This document shows, one piece after another, positions 1-8,001 of a stretch of 64,000 nucleotides of DNA; the first letter of the stretch is position 1; each line of letters opens with the position of its first letter. The notes under the pieces were generated by a model, which worked only from the letters and a program-made list of their open reading frames with translations, ran no database searches and was not told the origin of the DNA. The position numbers and the translations under genes are program-made. The DNA is from an uncultured Oscillibacter sp. (GTDB lineage: Bacteria; Bacillota; Clostridia; Oscillospirales; Oscillospiraceae). The DNA lies in assembly GCF_947654275.1 (NCBI RefSeq), contig NZ_CANTJS010000002.1, positions 79,242 through 143,241 of the forward strand. Reading direction: 5' to 3'.

Positions 1-198
1 CTGCTCCCCGGCTGGGGCGTCCGGACGGTGGTCCTGCCCCGGCTGGAGGAGGGCGGCGCGGTCATCAGCGCCAGCCGGGTCCGGGCGCTCTTCCAGAGGG
101 GAGAGCTGGAGACCCTGCGGCCCCTGGTGCCCGGGCCGACGTATCAATACCTGTTGGAGGAGTACCGCCATGGAGCTTCAGGACATTCTGGGAACTGA
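1..198 (+). CDS. citC: [Citrate (pro-3S)-lyase] ligase, C-terminal end (partial)
   Basis: The window opens inside this gene, read in frame 1 to a TGA at 196-198. The last 65 residues include an ISASRVRALF stretch followed by LVPGPTYQYLLEEY, which matches the C-terminal end of CitC, the nucleotidyltransferase-fold enzyme that acetylates the prosthetic group of citrate lyase with ATP and acetate. The ISAS..R motif is the second nucleotide-binding signature (ISxSxxR) of this fold. The gene overlaps the next one by 29 bases (170-198), as expected in a tightly coupled cit operon. The N-terminus lies outside the window, so completeness cannot be judged. Naming rests on the short motif plus the CitX/CitG neighbour. 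Confidence 0.75.
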   Translation: MLPGWGVRTVVLPRLEEGGAVISASRVRALFQRGELETLRPLVPGPTYQYLLEEYRHGASGHSGN

Positions 199-1492
199 AC
201 AGACGCCGCTGGAAGACATGCTGGCCGAGCGGGAGCGGCGGGCGGAAACCCAGCGCCGCCTGCTGGCCGCTTACGGCGGCCCTCTGCTGTGCCTGAGCCT
301 GAATATGGCGGGGCCCGTGAAGGATTTTCCCCTGCTCCGCCGGGGATACCGGGAGGGCCGGAGGCTGGCCGAGGCCGCCCTGACCCGGGCCGGAGGCTCT
401 GCGCGCCTTCTGGAGGAGCGTCTGGAGAAGGCCGGGCCCTGTGCCTTTTATCAGGTGGAGGGAATTTCGCCCCTGGACGCCAAGCGGGCCCTGTGCTCGG
501 TGGAGGACGGCGTGTTCCTGGGACGGCTGCTGGACCTGGATTTGCTGCTGGAAAGCGGCGAAAAGTTCTCCCGGCAGGAAATCGGCCGCCCGCCCCGCCG
601 CTGTCTGCTCTGCGGCGGGGACGCGGCTGTCTGCGGCAGAAGCCGCCGCCACCCCGTGGAACAGCTCCAGCGGGAGACCGTCCGGCTGCTGACAGAGTTT
701 TTTTCCGCCCAGTGGGCGGAGCATGTCTCCGTTCAGGCCCTGCGGGCCATGCTCTATGAGGTTTCCGTCACGCCTAAGCCAGGTTTGGTGGACCGCCGGA
801 ACAGAGGGGCCCACCAGGACATGGACTTTTTCACCTTTCTGGACAGCGCGGCGGCTTTGACCCCCTGGTTCCGGCGGCTGTGCCAGCTGGGCCTTCAATC
901 CCCGGAGGGGGAGGACCAGGCCCTGTTCGACGCCGCCCGGAGTCTGGGCCTGGAGGCGGAGGCGGCCATGCGCTCCGCCACCGGAGGCGTGAATACCCAT
1001 CAGGGTCTGATCTTCTCCCTGGGCCTTCTCTGCGCCGCCGCCGGACAGCTGTATGCCCGACTTCTTCCCAGGGAGGGCGGGGACGCTTTGGAGCCGGAGG
1101 CCCTCTGCCAGCGGGCGGCGGCGCTGGCCCGCTGCCATGGGCACAAGGGCGGCGCCTCCTCCGGAGGGGCCCGGGGGGAGGCCGTCAGGGGCTTTCCCTC
1201 CGTGAGGCGCTGGGTTCTCCCTGCCCTCCGGCAGGCGGAGTCCCCGGAGGACGGCGGCAGGCGGGCCCTGCTGGCCCTGATTGGACAGGTGGAGGATACC
1301 AACCTCCTCCGCCGGGGAGGCCGGGCCGCCCTGGAGCAAGCCGCCCGGCGGGCCCGGCAGGTGCTCTCCGCGCCGCCGGAGGAGCTTTCCGGCCTTTTGG
1401 AGGACTTTGACCAGGAGCTGATTCAGGCCGGGCTCAGTCCCGGAGGCTGCGCAGATTTGCTGGCGGTGGGATACTTCCTGACCTTTCTGTGA
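170..1492 (+). CDS. citXG: CitX-CitG fusion: citrate lyase holo-ACP synthase / triphosphoribosyl-dephospho-CoA synthase
   Basis: This 440-residue protein joins two activities that make and attach the citrate lyase prosthetic group. Residues about 1-175 are CitX-like, ending in GRPPRRCLLCGGDAAVCGRS and a downstream RRHPVEQL, typical of the apo-ACP transferase. Residues about 185-440 are CitG-like, with VSVTPKPGLVDRRNRGAHQD, GGVNTHQG and a C-terminal GGCADLLA, the signatures of the enzyme that forms 2'-(5''-triphosphoribosyl)-3'-dephospho-CoA from ATP and dephospho-CoA. ATG 170 overlaps the end of citC. CitX-CitG fusions are known in other bacteria. A strong terminator follows, so this is the last gene of the operon; the lyase subunits would be upstream of the window. 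Confidence 0.88.
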   Translation: MELQDILGTEQTPLEDMLAERERRAETQRRLLAAYGGPLLCLSLNMAGPVKDFPLLRRGYREGRRLAEAALTRAGGSARLLEERLEKAGPCAFYQVEGISPLDAKRALCSVEDGVFLGRLLDLDLLLESGEKFSRQEIGRPPRRCLLCGGDAAVCGRSRRHPVEQLQRETVRLLTEFFSAQWAEHVSVQALRAMLYEVSVTPKPGLVDRRNRGAHQDMDFFTFLDSAAALTPWFRRLCQLGLQSPEGEDQALFDAARSLGLEAEAAMRSATGGVNTHQGLIFSLGLLCAAAGQLYARLLPREGGDALEPEALCQRAAALARCHGHKGGASSGGARGEAVRGFPSVRRWVLPALRQAESPEDGGRRALLALIGQVEDTNLLRRGGRAALEQAARRARQVLSAPPEELSGLLEDFDQELIQAGLSPGGCADLLAVGYFLTFL

Positions 1493-1538
1493 GGGGCCCG
1501 GCCCCAGCGGCGCAAAACCGTGCGCCCGGCTGCGCGGC

Positions 1539-1570
1539 AAAAGCGGCAGGCTGAAAAGCCTGCCGCTTTT
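1539..1570 (+). terminator. Rho-independent terminator of the cit operon
   Basis: A perfect 14-bp stem, AAAAGCGGCAGGCT with AGCCTGCCGCTTTT, closes on a GAAA tetraloop and ends in a T-run formed by the stem itself. It lies 46 bases after the citXG stop. The A-run on the left arm means it can also work on the minus strand. Confidence 0.85.
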
Positions 1571-1859
1571 GCTATGAAACCGCCTTGGGGTTGGTCCTTC
1601 TTAAACATCCCGGCCAGCATTTTTATGAAAAAACAGAATAGATGTTCCCGTTGGTGAGTTCTAAAGGAGCCGTTTCGCCAATATATTTTACGTTCAACCG
1701 TGCAGCCGCCTCCTTACCTTAGATATTACCTTTCCCACAGCCGATTCCTGAAACCAATGAGCCTCCGCCTCAGTTTTTCACCATCCTTTTGCGCCTGCCA
1801 TTCTGCCGTTTGTACACGGGCGGCGGCTGAATGGTGCGAAGGCCTGTTCTTCAACGTGG
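1571..1859. other. Intergenic region without a recognised feature
   Basis: About 290 bases lie between the cit terminator and the end of the minus-strand WYL gene. The stretch is more AT-rich than its surroundings. Short open frames here have no clear ribosome binding site and no recognisable motif. I see no hairpin with a T-run that would end the WYL operon. Confidence 0.5.
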
Positions 1860-2780
1860 CTATGTGGCATCCTCCCGCAGATAGCGGCTCTGCTTTTGGA
1901 TGCGGCTCCGGATCAGATGGATAAATGCAGCCGGGGCCTTCACCTCCAGCACCGGGCCGAAGGACAGCACCCGTATGAGCAGCTCGGTTTCATCGTCCTT
2001 GTCATATCGGAGGCGAATCCGGTAAAGCCCGTCGTCCAGCTTCACGGTCTCCTTTTCAAAATGGGAGAAGTGCAGCAATACGCGCTCAAGCCCGTTGCGC
2101 TCATCGTGAAGCAGCAGAACAAGCTCCTCGGAATGGCCCTGCGGCGGGGCGGCGGATTTGGGGTCGAAGGGCTCCAGCAGCTCGCAGGAGCGCAACCGGG
2201 CCATGTTGACGGTGCCGAACCGCCCCGTGCCGGCAGTCAGAAGCCTGAATTTGTCATCCTTGGAGGAATATTCCAGACGGCAGGGAATGCAGACGATTGA
2301 ATGCCGGCCGCCGGTACGGCCGTGAAAACGGACGCGCAGCTTTCTGTTCTCCCGGATGGCTTTCAGCGCCGTTTGAAAGCATTGAATGTAAACAGGGTCC
2401 TCATACGGGTCCCCGTCGGCATACCGGTCAAAGAACACGAAGCTATCCTGAGCATACAGCGGATCGACGTCCTCCAGGCCGGCGGCATCCGGAGCGAACA
2501 GGGCTATCCTGGGATCGGACAGCAGGGCCTTCAGCCATCTCCTCTGAAGTGTGGTCAGGGGCATGGTGGGCTTGTGCCGCAGTACGGAACGGTATTCCCC
2601 GTCCAGCAGCGGCCACGCCTCTGATTTCAGAGCGGAGGGAATGGTGAGGGCGCTTTCCGCAAAGGCCTTCTCCCGGACAAGCTCTGTCATGCGTCTCTCC
2701 GTCAGAGTCCCGTCGCAGGCCTCCGCCAGCACCTCCGCGACGGTCTGGAAATAGCTGCCGTAGATTTCACTGAACAGCAT
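1860..2780 (-). CDS. WYL domain-containing regulator (second of a tandem pair)
   Basis: This is a 306-residue protein starting MLFSEIYGSYFQ at the ATG at 2780; a longer open frame upstream is out of character and overlaps the neighbour. The C-terminal half has the WYL fold: residues around RKLRVRFHGRTGGRHSIVCI, then a CRLEYSSKDDKFRLLTAG strand pair, then a C-terminal extension (WCX-like) ending in SRIQKQSRYLRED. WYL domains bind nucleic-acid or nucleotide ligands and act as sensors in transcription regulators. No obvious HTH is seen at the N-terminus, so it may act with the overlapping WYL protein upstream (14-base overlap, translationally coupled). Both are divergent from the Ro60/RtcB operon and are the likely regulators of it. 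Confidence 0.72.
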   Translation of the reverse strand: MLFSEIYGSYFQTVAEVLAEACDGTLTERRMTELVREKAFAESALTIPSALKSEAWPLLDGEYRSVLRHKPTMPLTTLQRRWLKALLSDPRIALFAPDAAGLEDVDPLYAQDSFVFFDRYADGDPYEDPVYIQCFQTALKAIRENRKLRVRFHGRTGGRHSIVCIPCRLEYSSKDDKFRLLTAGTGRFGTVNMARLRSCELLEPFDPKSAAPPQGHSEELVLLLHDERNGLERVLLHFSHFEKETVKLDDGLYRIRLRYDKDDETELLIRVLSFGPVLEVKAPAAFIHLIRSRIQKQSRYLREDAT

Positions 2781-4014
2781 CGCCGCCACCTCCATACAGT
2801 GCTTCCATCCGGGCCAGGTCCTCCCGGAACAAATCCTCAACGGCCTGACTGGTGCAGCGGAGAGACACGATGCGGCCCATGAAGGTGCGCAGCCAGGGCA
2901 GCATTTCCGCCGCGTCGTAGACGTCGGCTGAAAACCTGCATGTCTCCGCGTCCAGACGTTCAACGTCGCCGTGGCGCTTCTCCCGCTGGAGACGCCGGAG
3001 GATGAATTCCTCCTCCGGACCAAAATGAACCGTCATTTCAATATGGTCCAGATTGTAGTCCGGGCCGGTGGAGACGCCCCATAGGTGCCGGTCGAACTTC
3101 TCCTGATACTCCAGGTATTTGCTGTAATGTTTTTCAACGTTTCCGGCCGTCACCTTTTGAATGGCATCCAGCCGGAAGAAGACCATATGGCGGCTGCTGT
3201 AATGATAGCCCAGAAGGTACTGCCGCCCGGACTGGGTGCTGATATAGATTTTCAGCGGGCAGACCGTCCTGCGGTAATCCCGCCCGCTCCGCAGGCTCTT
3301 GACGGCAAGCTCGACGGCCCTTTGCCCGTCGATGGCCAGCAGCAGATCGCACAGTATATCGCTGTCCAGGGCGTGGAGGATGTAGTGATGCTTGAAGCGG
3401 AAGGCGTCGGAGGGACTGCCCAGCTTGTCAATCAGGAACGAGCCAACCACTCCAAGTGGATTTTCCTCGGAGAAAAAGGCCAGGGCGTCCGCCCAGGCGT
3501 CCAGCCGGAAGGCGGGGTTGTCGGTTCTTTGGTAGAATACCTCGCGGCCTCTCTTCTCAGAGCGGAGCAGGCCCAGGGCCTCGTATTCCCTGAGCTTTTT
3601 GCGCACCGTAGATTCGTCCGGGAAAAAAGCGCCGCTGAACCGGGAGAGATACCTGTCATGGATGCCGCCGGCAATCTCCCTGGTGGAGAGGACGCCTCCG
3701 CCGTCCAGCAAATCCATGATATAGAAGTGGAGTGTGATGTCCTTATCCGTAAAGCTCTTGGCCTTGAAGGCCCTGTGGAGCGGATTGTGAGGAATGTGCC
3801 TGCTGTCAACGGAGAGGAATACAGTTTTGCCGGAGGCGTCCTGGCGGAAGGACATATAGCTGCCAATCCAGCTCTCAATTCTGCGCCGCTCGTTGTCATA
3901 GCTGCGGGCGCTTTTGAGTCTGTACTCCTCCCGGCTCTTCAGGCCGTAGACATAGAATTCACGCATGTAGTTCCGGATGCGCTGGAAGTTCTTAATCAGC
4001 TCGCTGTATGCCAC
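2767..4014 (-). CDS. Helix-turn-helix WYL domain regulator (first of a tandem pair)
   Basis: This is a 415-residue protein. The start is the GTG at 4014 (VAYSELIKNF), set by GGAGG eight bases upstream; the frame remains open further upstream but lacks such a site. Residues about 90-160 look like a winged helix (LSTREIAGGI, DESTVRKKLREYEALGLL). The middle holds a WYL core (CPLKIYISTQSGRQYLLGYHY, then FFRLDAIQKV), followed by a C-terminal extension. WYL regulators commonly control RNA repair and defence loci. It faces away from the Y-RNA/Ro60/RtcB operon across a roughly 250-base shared regulatory region, taking the place that RtcR has in Escherichia coli and Salmonella. Role in controlling that operon is inferred from position only. 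Confidence 0.75.
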   Translation of the reverse strand: MAYSELIKNFQRIRNYMREFYVYGLKSREEYRLKSARSYDNERRRIESWIGSYMSFRQDASGKTVFLSVDSRHIPHNPLHRAFKAKSFTDKDITLHFYIMDLLDGGGVLSTREIAGGIHDRYLSRFSGAFFPDESTVRKKLREYEALGLLRSEKRGREVFYQRTDNPAFRLDAWADALAFFSEENPLGVVGSFLIDKLGSPSDAFRFKHHYILHALDSDILCDLLLAIDGQRAVELAVKSLRSGRDYRRTVCPLKIYISTQSGRQYLLGYHYSSRHMVFFRLDAIQKVTAGNVEKHYSKYLEYQEKFDRHLWGVSTGPDYNLDHIEMTVHFGPEEEFILRRLQREKRHGDVERLDAETCRFSADVYDAAEMLPWLRTFMGRIVSLRCTSQAVEDLFREDLARMEALYGGGGDAVQ

Positions 4015-4264
4015 AGTTTCCACCTCCCCCGGGCTTTGGACCATTCTACCACAAAGGGCGTCCAAATGGAAGGAGGCAATGGATTTTCCGGATTTCCGAG
4101 AGCCTGTCTGTGAGTTCGCAACTTTTTTTCCGTGATTTTCCTCCCGCCGGGCGGTATGCTTATACCATGAAAAGCGCAGACAGCAGCCCAGGAATATGGT
4201 TTGAGACCGTATACGCCGCTTTGCCGGGGCTCCGGCAGGGTGACACATGCGCTTTGTACCCCCA
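4015..4264. promoter_or_regulatory. Divergent control region of the WYL pair and the RNA-repair operon
   Basis: This region separates the minus-strand WYL genes from the tRNA-like RNA and Ro60 gene. It contains a small inverted repeat, GGTAT-GCTT-ATACC at 4153-4166, and a TATAAG on the minus strand within it that could be a -10 box. I do not find a convincing sigma-70 pair upstream of 4265, nor a sigma-54 -24/-12 pair. That would fit a promoter that depends on an activator such as the WYL proteins, but this is inference. Confidence 0.35.
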
Positions 4265-4361
4265 AAGGCACCCACAGCAGCCATTGAATCGCTAAGTTGG
4301 TATAGCAGGCGGCTCAGAGCCGCCGTTTCGTGGGTTCGAGTCCCACTTCAAACGGTGCCTT
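4265..4361 (+). ncRNA. tRNA-like noncoding RNA, bacterial Y RNA (YrlA type) candidate
   Basis: Between the WYL genes and the Ro60 gene lies a perfect tRNA core: D stem GCTA/TAGC (4291-4294, 4303-4306) with loop AGTTGGTA, anticodon-like stem GGCGG/CCGCC (4308-4312, 4320-4324) with loop CTCAGAG, a 5-base variable loop, and T stem GTGGG/CCCAC (4330-4334, 4342-4346) with loop TTCGAGT. There is no normal 7-bp acceptor stem: only TTGAA/TTCAA (4284-4288, 4347-4351) pairs, then an uneven internal loop, then an outer 8-bp stem AAGGCACC/GGTGCCTT (4265-4272, 4354-4361). No CCA end is encoded. Known YrlA RNAs join a tRNA-mimic module to a Ro60-binding end stem and sit beside rsr. A leucine tRNA would need a long variable arm. 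Exact transcript ends are unknown. Confidence 0.75.
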
Positions 4362-4388
4362 GTTAATTCTTTGCGGAGGAGTGATTTC

Positions 4389-5849
4389 ATGCTGAAGTTT
4401 TTGAAAAGAGAATCGAATCTGACCTGTACCGAAAACGGGGCGCTTACATATCGGTCCACCCGGTCTGAGTGCCTGGACCTGTTTGCCGCCGTCGGCGGCC
4501 TGCGCCGGGAGAGCGAAGAGGAAATCACCGGCCGGTTCCTCCGCGCTTACGCCGAGGACGCGGACCTGGCGATGAAAATTCTGTTTTTCGCCAGGGATGT
4601 CAGAGGCGGCGCCGGTGAGCGCCGTGTCTTCCGGACGGTTCTCCGGTGGCTGGCGGAGAACGAGCCGCAGTCCCTGGAAAAGAATATTCCGTACATCGCG
4701 GAGTATGGGCGCTTCGACGATCTCCTGACCCTGATGGGAACGCCCTGCGAGGACGGGGTGCTGCGGCAGATTCAAAAACAGCTGGATGCCGACCGCGCCG
4801 CGCTGGCGTCCGGCGGCTCCGTTTCGCTGCTGGCCAAGTGGCTGCCCTCCGTCAACGCCTCCAATCAGGACACGGTCCGGACCGCCAAGCGCCTTGCCCG
4901 CAGAATGGGCATGAACGACGCGGAATACCGCAAAACCCTCAGCGCTCTGCGCGCCGGGACGGACCTCATCGAGAACCGTCTGCGGGAAAAGGACTACACC
5001 TTTGATTATGCAAAACAGCCCTCCAGGGCCATGTTCAAGTACCGCAGGGCCTTCATTCGGAATGACGGAGAGCGCTACGGCGCTTTTATGAGCAGAGCCG
5101 CCGAGGGAGCGGAGCGGCTCCACACCGGGGCGCTGACCCCCTACGAGATCATTCGGCCCCTCCTGGGCTATGGCTCCATCCCCGCCCAGGAGCGGCAGGC
5201 TATCAATGCCACATGGAACGCCCAGGAGGACTTCACCGGCGGCGAGAACGCCCTGGTGGTCATCGACGGTTCGGGCTCCATGTACGGAGGGGCGGACCCC
5301 CTTCCGGCGGCGGTGGCGCTGTCCCTGGGCATCTACTATGCCGAGCGCAGCACCGGCGCGTTTCATAACCACTTCATTACCTTTTCCGAGACCCCCAGGC
5401 TGGTGGAAATCAAGGGGAACGACATCTGCGAGAAGGTGCGCTACTGCCGCCGGTTCAACGAGATTGCAAACACCAATCTCCAGCGGGTGTTTGAACTGAT
5501 TCTCAGCGCCGCCGTAAAAAACCGCGTGCCTCAGAGGGAGATGCCCGCTAAAATCTACATCATTTCCGACATGGAGTTTGACCGCTGCACGGCAGACCGC
5601 TCTGTGACGAACTTCGAGTACGCAAAGCGGCTGTTTGCCAAGAGGGGTTACCGGCTGCCCGAGGTGGTTTTCTGGAATGTGGCAAGCCGCAGCCGGCAGC
5701 AGCCCGTAAGGCTCGATGAAACAGGGACCGCCCTGGTGTCCGGCTGCAATCCCCGGATTTTCTCCATGCTGAAGCAGGGAATCCTATCCCCCTATGCCTT
5801 TATGATGAGCGTTCTGGGCTCCGGGCGTTACGCGGTGATCGAGGCATAG
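4389..5849 (+). CDS. rsr: Ro60/TROVE-like RNA-binding protein with vWA domain
   Basis: This is a 486-residue protein beginning MLKFLKRESN at ATG 4389, with GGAGG ten bases upstream. The N-terminal two thirds are helical repeats like the TROVE ring (for example LAMKILFFARDVRGGAGERR, then NIPYIAEYGRFDDLLTLM). From about residue 285 a von Willebrand A domain follows with the metal-site motif DGSGSM (about residues 292-297) and a later ISDMEFD strand. Ro60 proteins bind Y RNAs and misfolded or damaged structured RNA, and in bacteria help RNA maturation and decay. The family may be filed as DUF2828, which resembles TROVE. The Y-like RNA lies just upstream, and rtcB and an RlaP-type gene follow, so the proteins likely act on the same RNAs. 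Confidence 0.82.
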   Translation: MLKFLKRESNLTCTENGALTYRSTRSECLDLFAAVGGLRRESEEEITGRFLRAYAEDADLAMKILFFARDVRGGAGERRVFRTVLRWLAENEPQSLEKNIPYIAEYGRFDDLLTLMGTPCEDGVLRQIQKQLDADRAALASGGSVSLLAKWLPSVNASNQDTVRTAKRLARRMGMNDAEYRKTLSALRAGTDLIENRLREKDYTFDYAKQPSRAMFKYRRAFIRNDGERYGAFMSRAAEGAERLHTGALTPYEIIRPLLGYGSIPAQERQAINATWNAQEDFTGGENALVVIDGSGSMYGGADPLPAAVALSLGIYYAERSTGAFHNHFITFSETPRLVEIKGNDICEKVRYCRRFNEIANTNLQRVFELILSAAVKNRVPQREMPAKIYIISDMEFDRCTADRSVTNFEYAKRLFAKRGYRLPEVVFWNVASRSRQQPVRLDETGTALVSGCNPRIFSMLKQGILSPYAFMMSVLGSGRYAVIEA

Positions 5850-5923
5850 GAAAACCGCCGCCGGGCTCCGTCTCCGGCGCGCGGAGGGACGAAGCATTAG
5901 AAAACAGGAAACAGGAGGCCGTC

Positions 5924-7126
5924 ATGATTACCATTCAGGGTTTATATAATACCGCCGTCTGCTACACCTCCGAGCTGGAGGAGGCCGCCCGCAGTCAAAT
6001 TCAGGCGGTCTGCGACCGGCCGGAGTTCAGCGGCTGCAAGATTCGGATTATGCCCGACGTCCATGCCGGAAAGGGCTGCACCATCGGCACCACCATGACC
6101 ATACGGGACAAAATCGTGCCCGGCATGGTGGGGGTCGATATCGGCTGCGGCATGGAAACCGTCGAGCTGGCGGAGCGGGAGATTGATTTTGAGAAGCTGG
6201 ACCGGCTGATTCGCAAAAAGATTCCCTATGGCCGGGAGGTCCGGAAGGCTCCCCATAAGCTGAGCGCCGGAATAGACCTGACGCGGCTCCGCTGTGCCGG
6301 ACAGGTCAACCTGGACCGGGCGGCCCTCAGCATCGGTTCCCTGGGGGGCGGCAACCACTTCATTGAGGTGGACCGCGCCGGGGACGGACGCCTCTTCCTG
6401 GTGGTCCACTCCGGTAGCCGGCATCTGGGTACGGAGGTTGCCGAATACTACCAGGACGAAGGCCGCCGGGCCCTCTGGGGCGGCGCGGACTTTCAGATTC
6501 AGGCGCTCATTGCCCGGCTGAAGGCCGAGGGCCGCCACCGGGAGATTCAGAAGACCATTACCGGGCTGAAAAAGGAACACGCCCTGAGCATCCCCAGGGA
6601 CCTGGCCTATGTGGAAGGCAGGCTGTTTGAAGACTACATTCACGACATGAAGCTGACCCAGCAGTTTGCAGCGCTCAACCGGAAGGCCATGGTGGACGTC
6701 ATCCTGTCCGGCCTGGGCCTCACCGCCGCGGAGACCTTTACCACGATTCACAACTATATTGACACCGACGCCATGATTCTGCGGAAGGGCTCTGTCTCCG
6801 CGAAGGCCGGGGAAAAGCTGCTGATTCCCATCAACATGCGGGACGGCAGCCTGATCTGCGCCGGGAAGGGGAATACGGACTGGAACTGTTCCGCGCCTCA
6901 CGGCGCGGGCCGGCTGATGAGCCGCCGGGCGGCGTTTCACACGCTGTCCATGGAGACGTTCAAGAGGGAGATGGAAGGCATCTTTACCACCTGCGTGCTG
7001 CCCGACACCCTGGATGAAAGCCCCATGGCCTATAAGAGCATGGATGAAATCGTCGCTCAGATTGGCCCCACAGCGGAGATTCTTGAATCCATCCGGCCCG
7101 TCTATAATTTCAAGGCGGCGGACTAA
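5924..7126 (+). CDS. rtcB: RNA-splicing ligase RtcB family protein
   Basis: This 400-residue protein is an RtcB ligase, which joins RNA 2',3'-cyclic phosphate or 3'-phosphate ends to 5'-OH ends using GTP and Mn2+. The metal-binding and active-site signatures are all present: DVHAGKG near residue 45, GVDIGCGM, GSLGGGNHFIEV, VHSGSRHLG, a TIHNYID histidine, and APHGAGRLMSR with the histidine that is guanylylated near residue 326. It is shorter than the archaeal and E. coli enzymes (about 400-480) but not truncated. ATG 5924 has GGAGG five bases upstream. It is 74 bases after the Ro60-like gene in the same operon, pointing to repair of nicked structured RNA held by Ro60. Confidence 0.93.
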   Translation: MITIQGLYNTAVCYTSELEEAARSQIQAVCDRPEFSGCKIRIMPDVHAGKGCTIGTTMTIRDKIVPGMVGVDIGCGMETVELAEREIDFEKLDRLIRKKIPYGREVRKAPHKLSAGIDLTRLRCAGQVNLDRAALSIGSLGGGNHFIEVDRAGDGRLFLVVHSGSRHLGTEVAEYYQDEGRRALWGGADFQIQALIARLKAEGRHREIQKTITGLKKEHALSIPRDLAYVEGRLFEDYIHDMKLTQQFAALNRKAMVDVILSGLGLTAAETFTTIHNYIDTDAMILRKGSVSAKAGEKLLIPINMRDGSLICAGKGNTDWNCSAPHGAGRLMSRRAAFHTLSMETFKREMEGIFTTCVLPDTLDESPMAYKSMDEIVAQIGPTAEILESIRPVYNFKAAD

Positions 7127-7160
7127 ACCGCGTTCATTTTTTTGAAGGGAGGCGTTGGCC

Positions 7161-7910
7161 GTGGAGGCATTGATTCAGGAAAAACTGCGTGAAATTGAGG
7201 GGCGGGAGGACTGCCGTATTCTGCTGGCGGTGGAATCCGGCAGCCGCGCCTGGGGCTTCGCCTCTCCGGACAGCGACTATGACGTGCGTTTCATCTACGT
7301 TCGCCCCAGGGAGAGCTATCTCAGGCTCAACCGGCTTCGTGATGTGATAGAACTGCCTGCTGACGATGTTTTGGACATCAACGGATGGGATTTGGATAAA
7401 ACTTTGAGGCTGCTATATAAATCCAACCCCACTGTGTTTGAGTGGTTTTCCTCACCCCTGGTCTATCAGACCACGCCGTTTGCTGAAACCTTCAAATCGG
7501 TCATGCGCTGTTACTTTCTGTCAAAAAGCAGCCTTTGGCACTACCTGCATATGGCCGATGGTAACTACTGTGAATCCCTGCGGGGCGGCACAGTCAAGAC
7601 CAAAAAGTACTTCTATGTGCTGCGCCCGGTCCTCGCCTGCCGCTGGATTCTGGAGCGGGAAACCCCGCCGCCGGTGCTGTTTTCGGAGCTGGCGGAAAGC
7701 CAGCTCCCGGAATATCTGGAGGACACCGTCAGGGAGCTGCTTGAGCTGAAAATAAACGCCCCTGAGATTCAAATGATCCCGAGAATTGATATCCTCAACG
7801 AGTATCTGGAGCAAAGCATCGTCGAAATCGGGGAGCTGGTCCGGCAGTACCCCAAGGAGAGTCCGCGGGATTGGGAGGAGCTGAACAGCCTGTTCCTCTC
7901 CGCGCTCTGA
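7161..7910 (+). CDS. RlaP-type nucleotidyltransferase (RNA-repair associated)
   Basis: This is a 249-residue protein of the DNA polymerase beta nucleotidyltransferase superfamily. The N-terminus has the active-site motif ESGSRAWGFASPDSDYDVRF (GSR plus DxD), followed by a KSNPTVFEWFSSPLVY stretch typical of the RlaP family, a group associated with RNA ligases in RNA-repair operons. The GTG at 7161 is preferred because GGGAGG lies eight bases upstream; a TTG at 7155 would be only two bases from that site. It follows rtcB by 34 bases. The reaction is not established; addition of nucleotides to broken RNA ends, such as tRNA 3' ends, is a reasonable guess. Confidence 0.78.
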   Translation: MEALIQEKLREIEGREDCRILLAVESGSRAWGFASPDSDYDVRFIYVRPRESYLRLNRLRDVIELPADDVLDINGWDLDKTLRLLYKSNPTVFEWFSSPLVYQTTPFAETFKSVMRCYFLSKSSLWHYLHMADGNYCESLRGGTVKTKKYFYVLRPVLACRWILERETPPPVLFSELAESQLPEYLEDTVRELLELKINAPEIQMIPRIDILNEYLEQSIVEIGELVRQYPKESPRDWEELNSLFLSAL

Positions 7911-7953
7911 CGCGTGTCTTCAGCGAAAACGCCGAGAACTGTCTGCGGCGGAA

Positions 7954-7980
7954 GGGGAGAGGCGTTTCATGCCTCTCCCC
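7954..7980. terminator. Hairpin between convergent transcription units
   Basis: A perfect 10-bp stem, GGGGAGAGGC with GCCTCTCCCC, closes on a 7-base loop. It lies between the end of the RNA-repair operon on the plus strand and the end of the feo operon on the minus strand. Neither side has a good T-run, so it may be an inefficient or bidirectional terminator. Confidence 0.5.
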
Positions 7981-8001
7981 CTTGCCTGTCAATCAGAACG
8001 T

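Noticed and set aside
65..1540. A 491-codon open frame on the minus strand.
   Set aside because: It is the antisense shadow of citXG in GC-rich DNA, with no ribosome binding site or recognisable domain. Similar long shadows opposite feoB (8117-9589), the BceB-like gene (15579-18254) and the molybdenum subunit (44621-47116) were rejected for the same reason.
4205..4264. A sigma-54 promoter ahead of the RNA-repair operon, as for E. coli rtcBA.
   Set aside because: The closest match, GTGACACATGCGCTTTGT, lacks the GC at the -12 position with correct spacing, and no sigma-54 activator gene is present.
4284..4351. A normal leucine tRNA (anticodon CAG).
   Set aside because: The core folds perfectly, but the variable loop is only 5 bases (leucine tRNAs have a long arm), the acceptor stem has only five pairs and no CCA is encoded, while an extra 8-bp stem outside fits a Y RNA.
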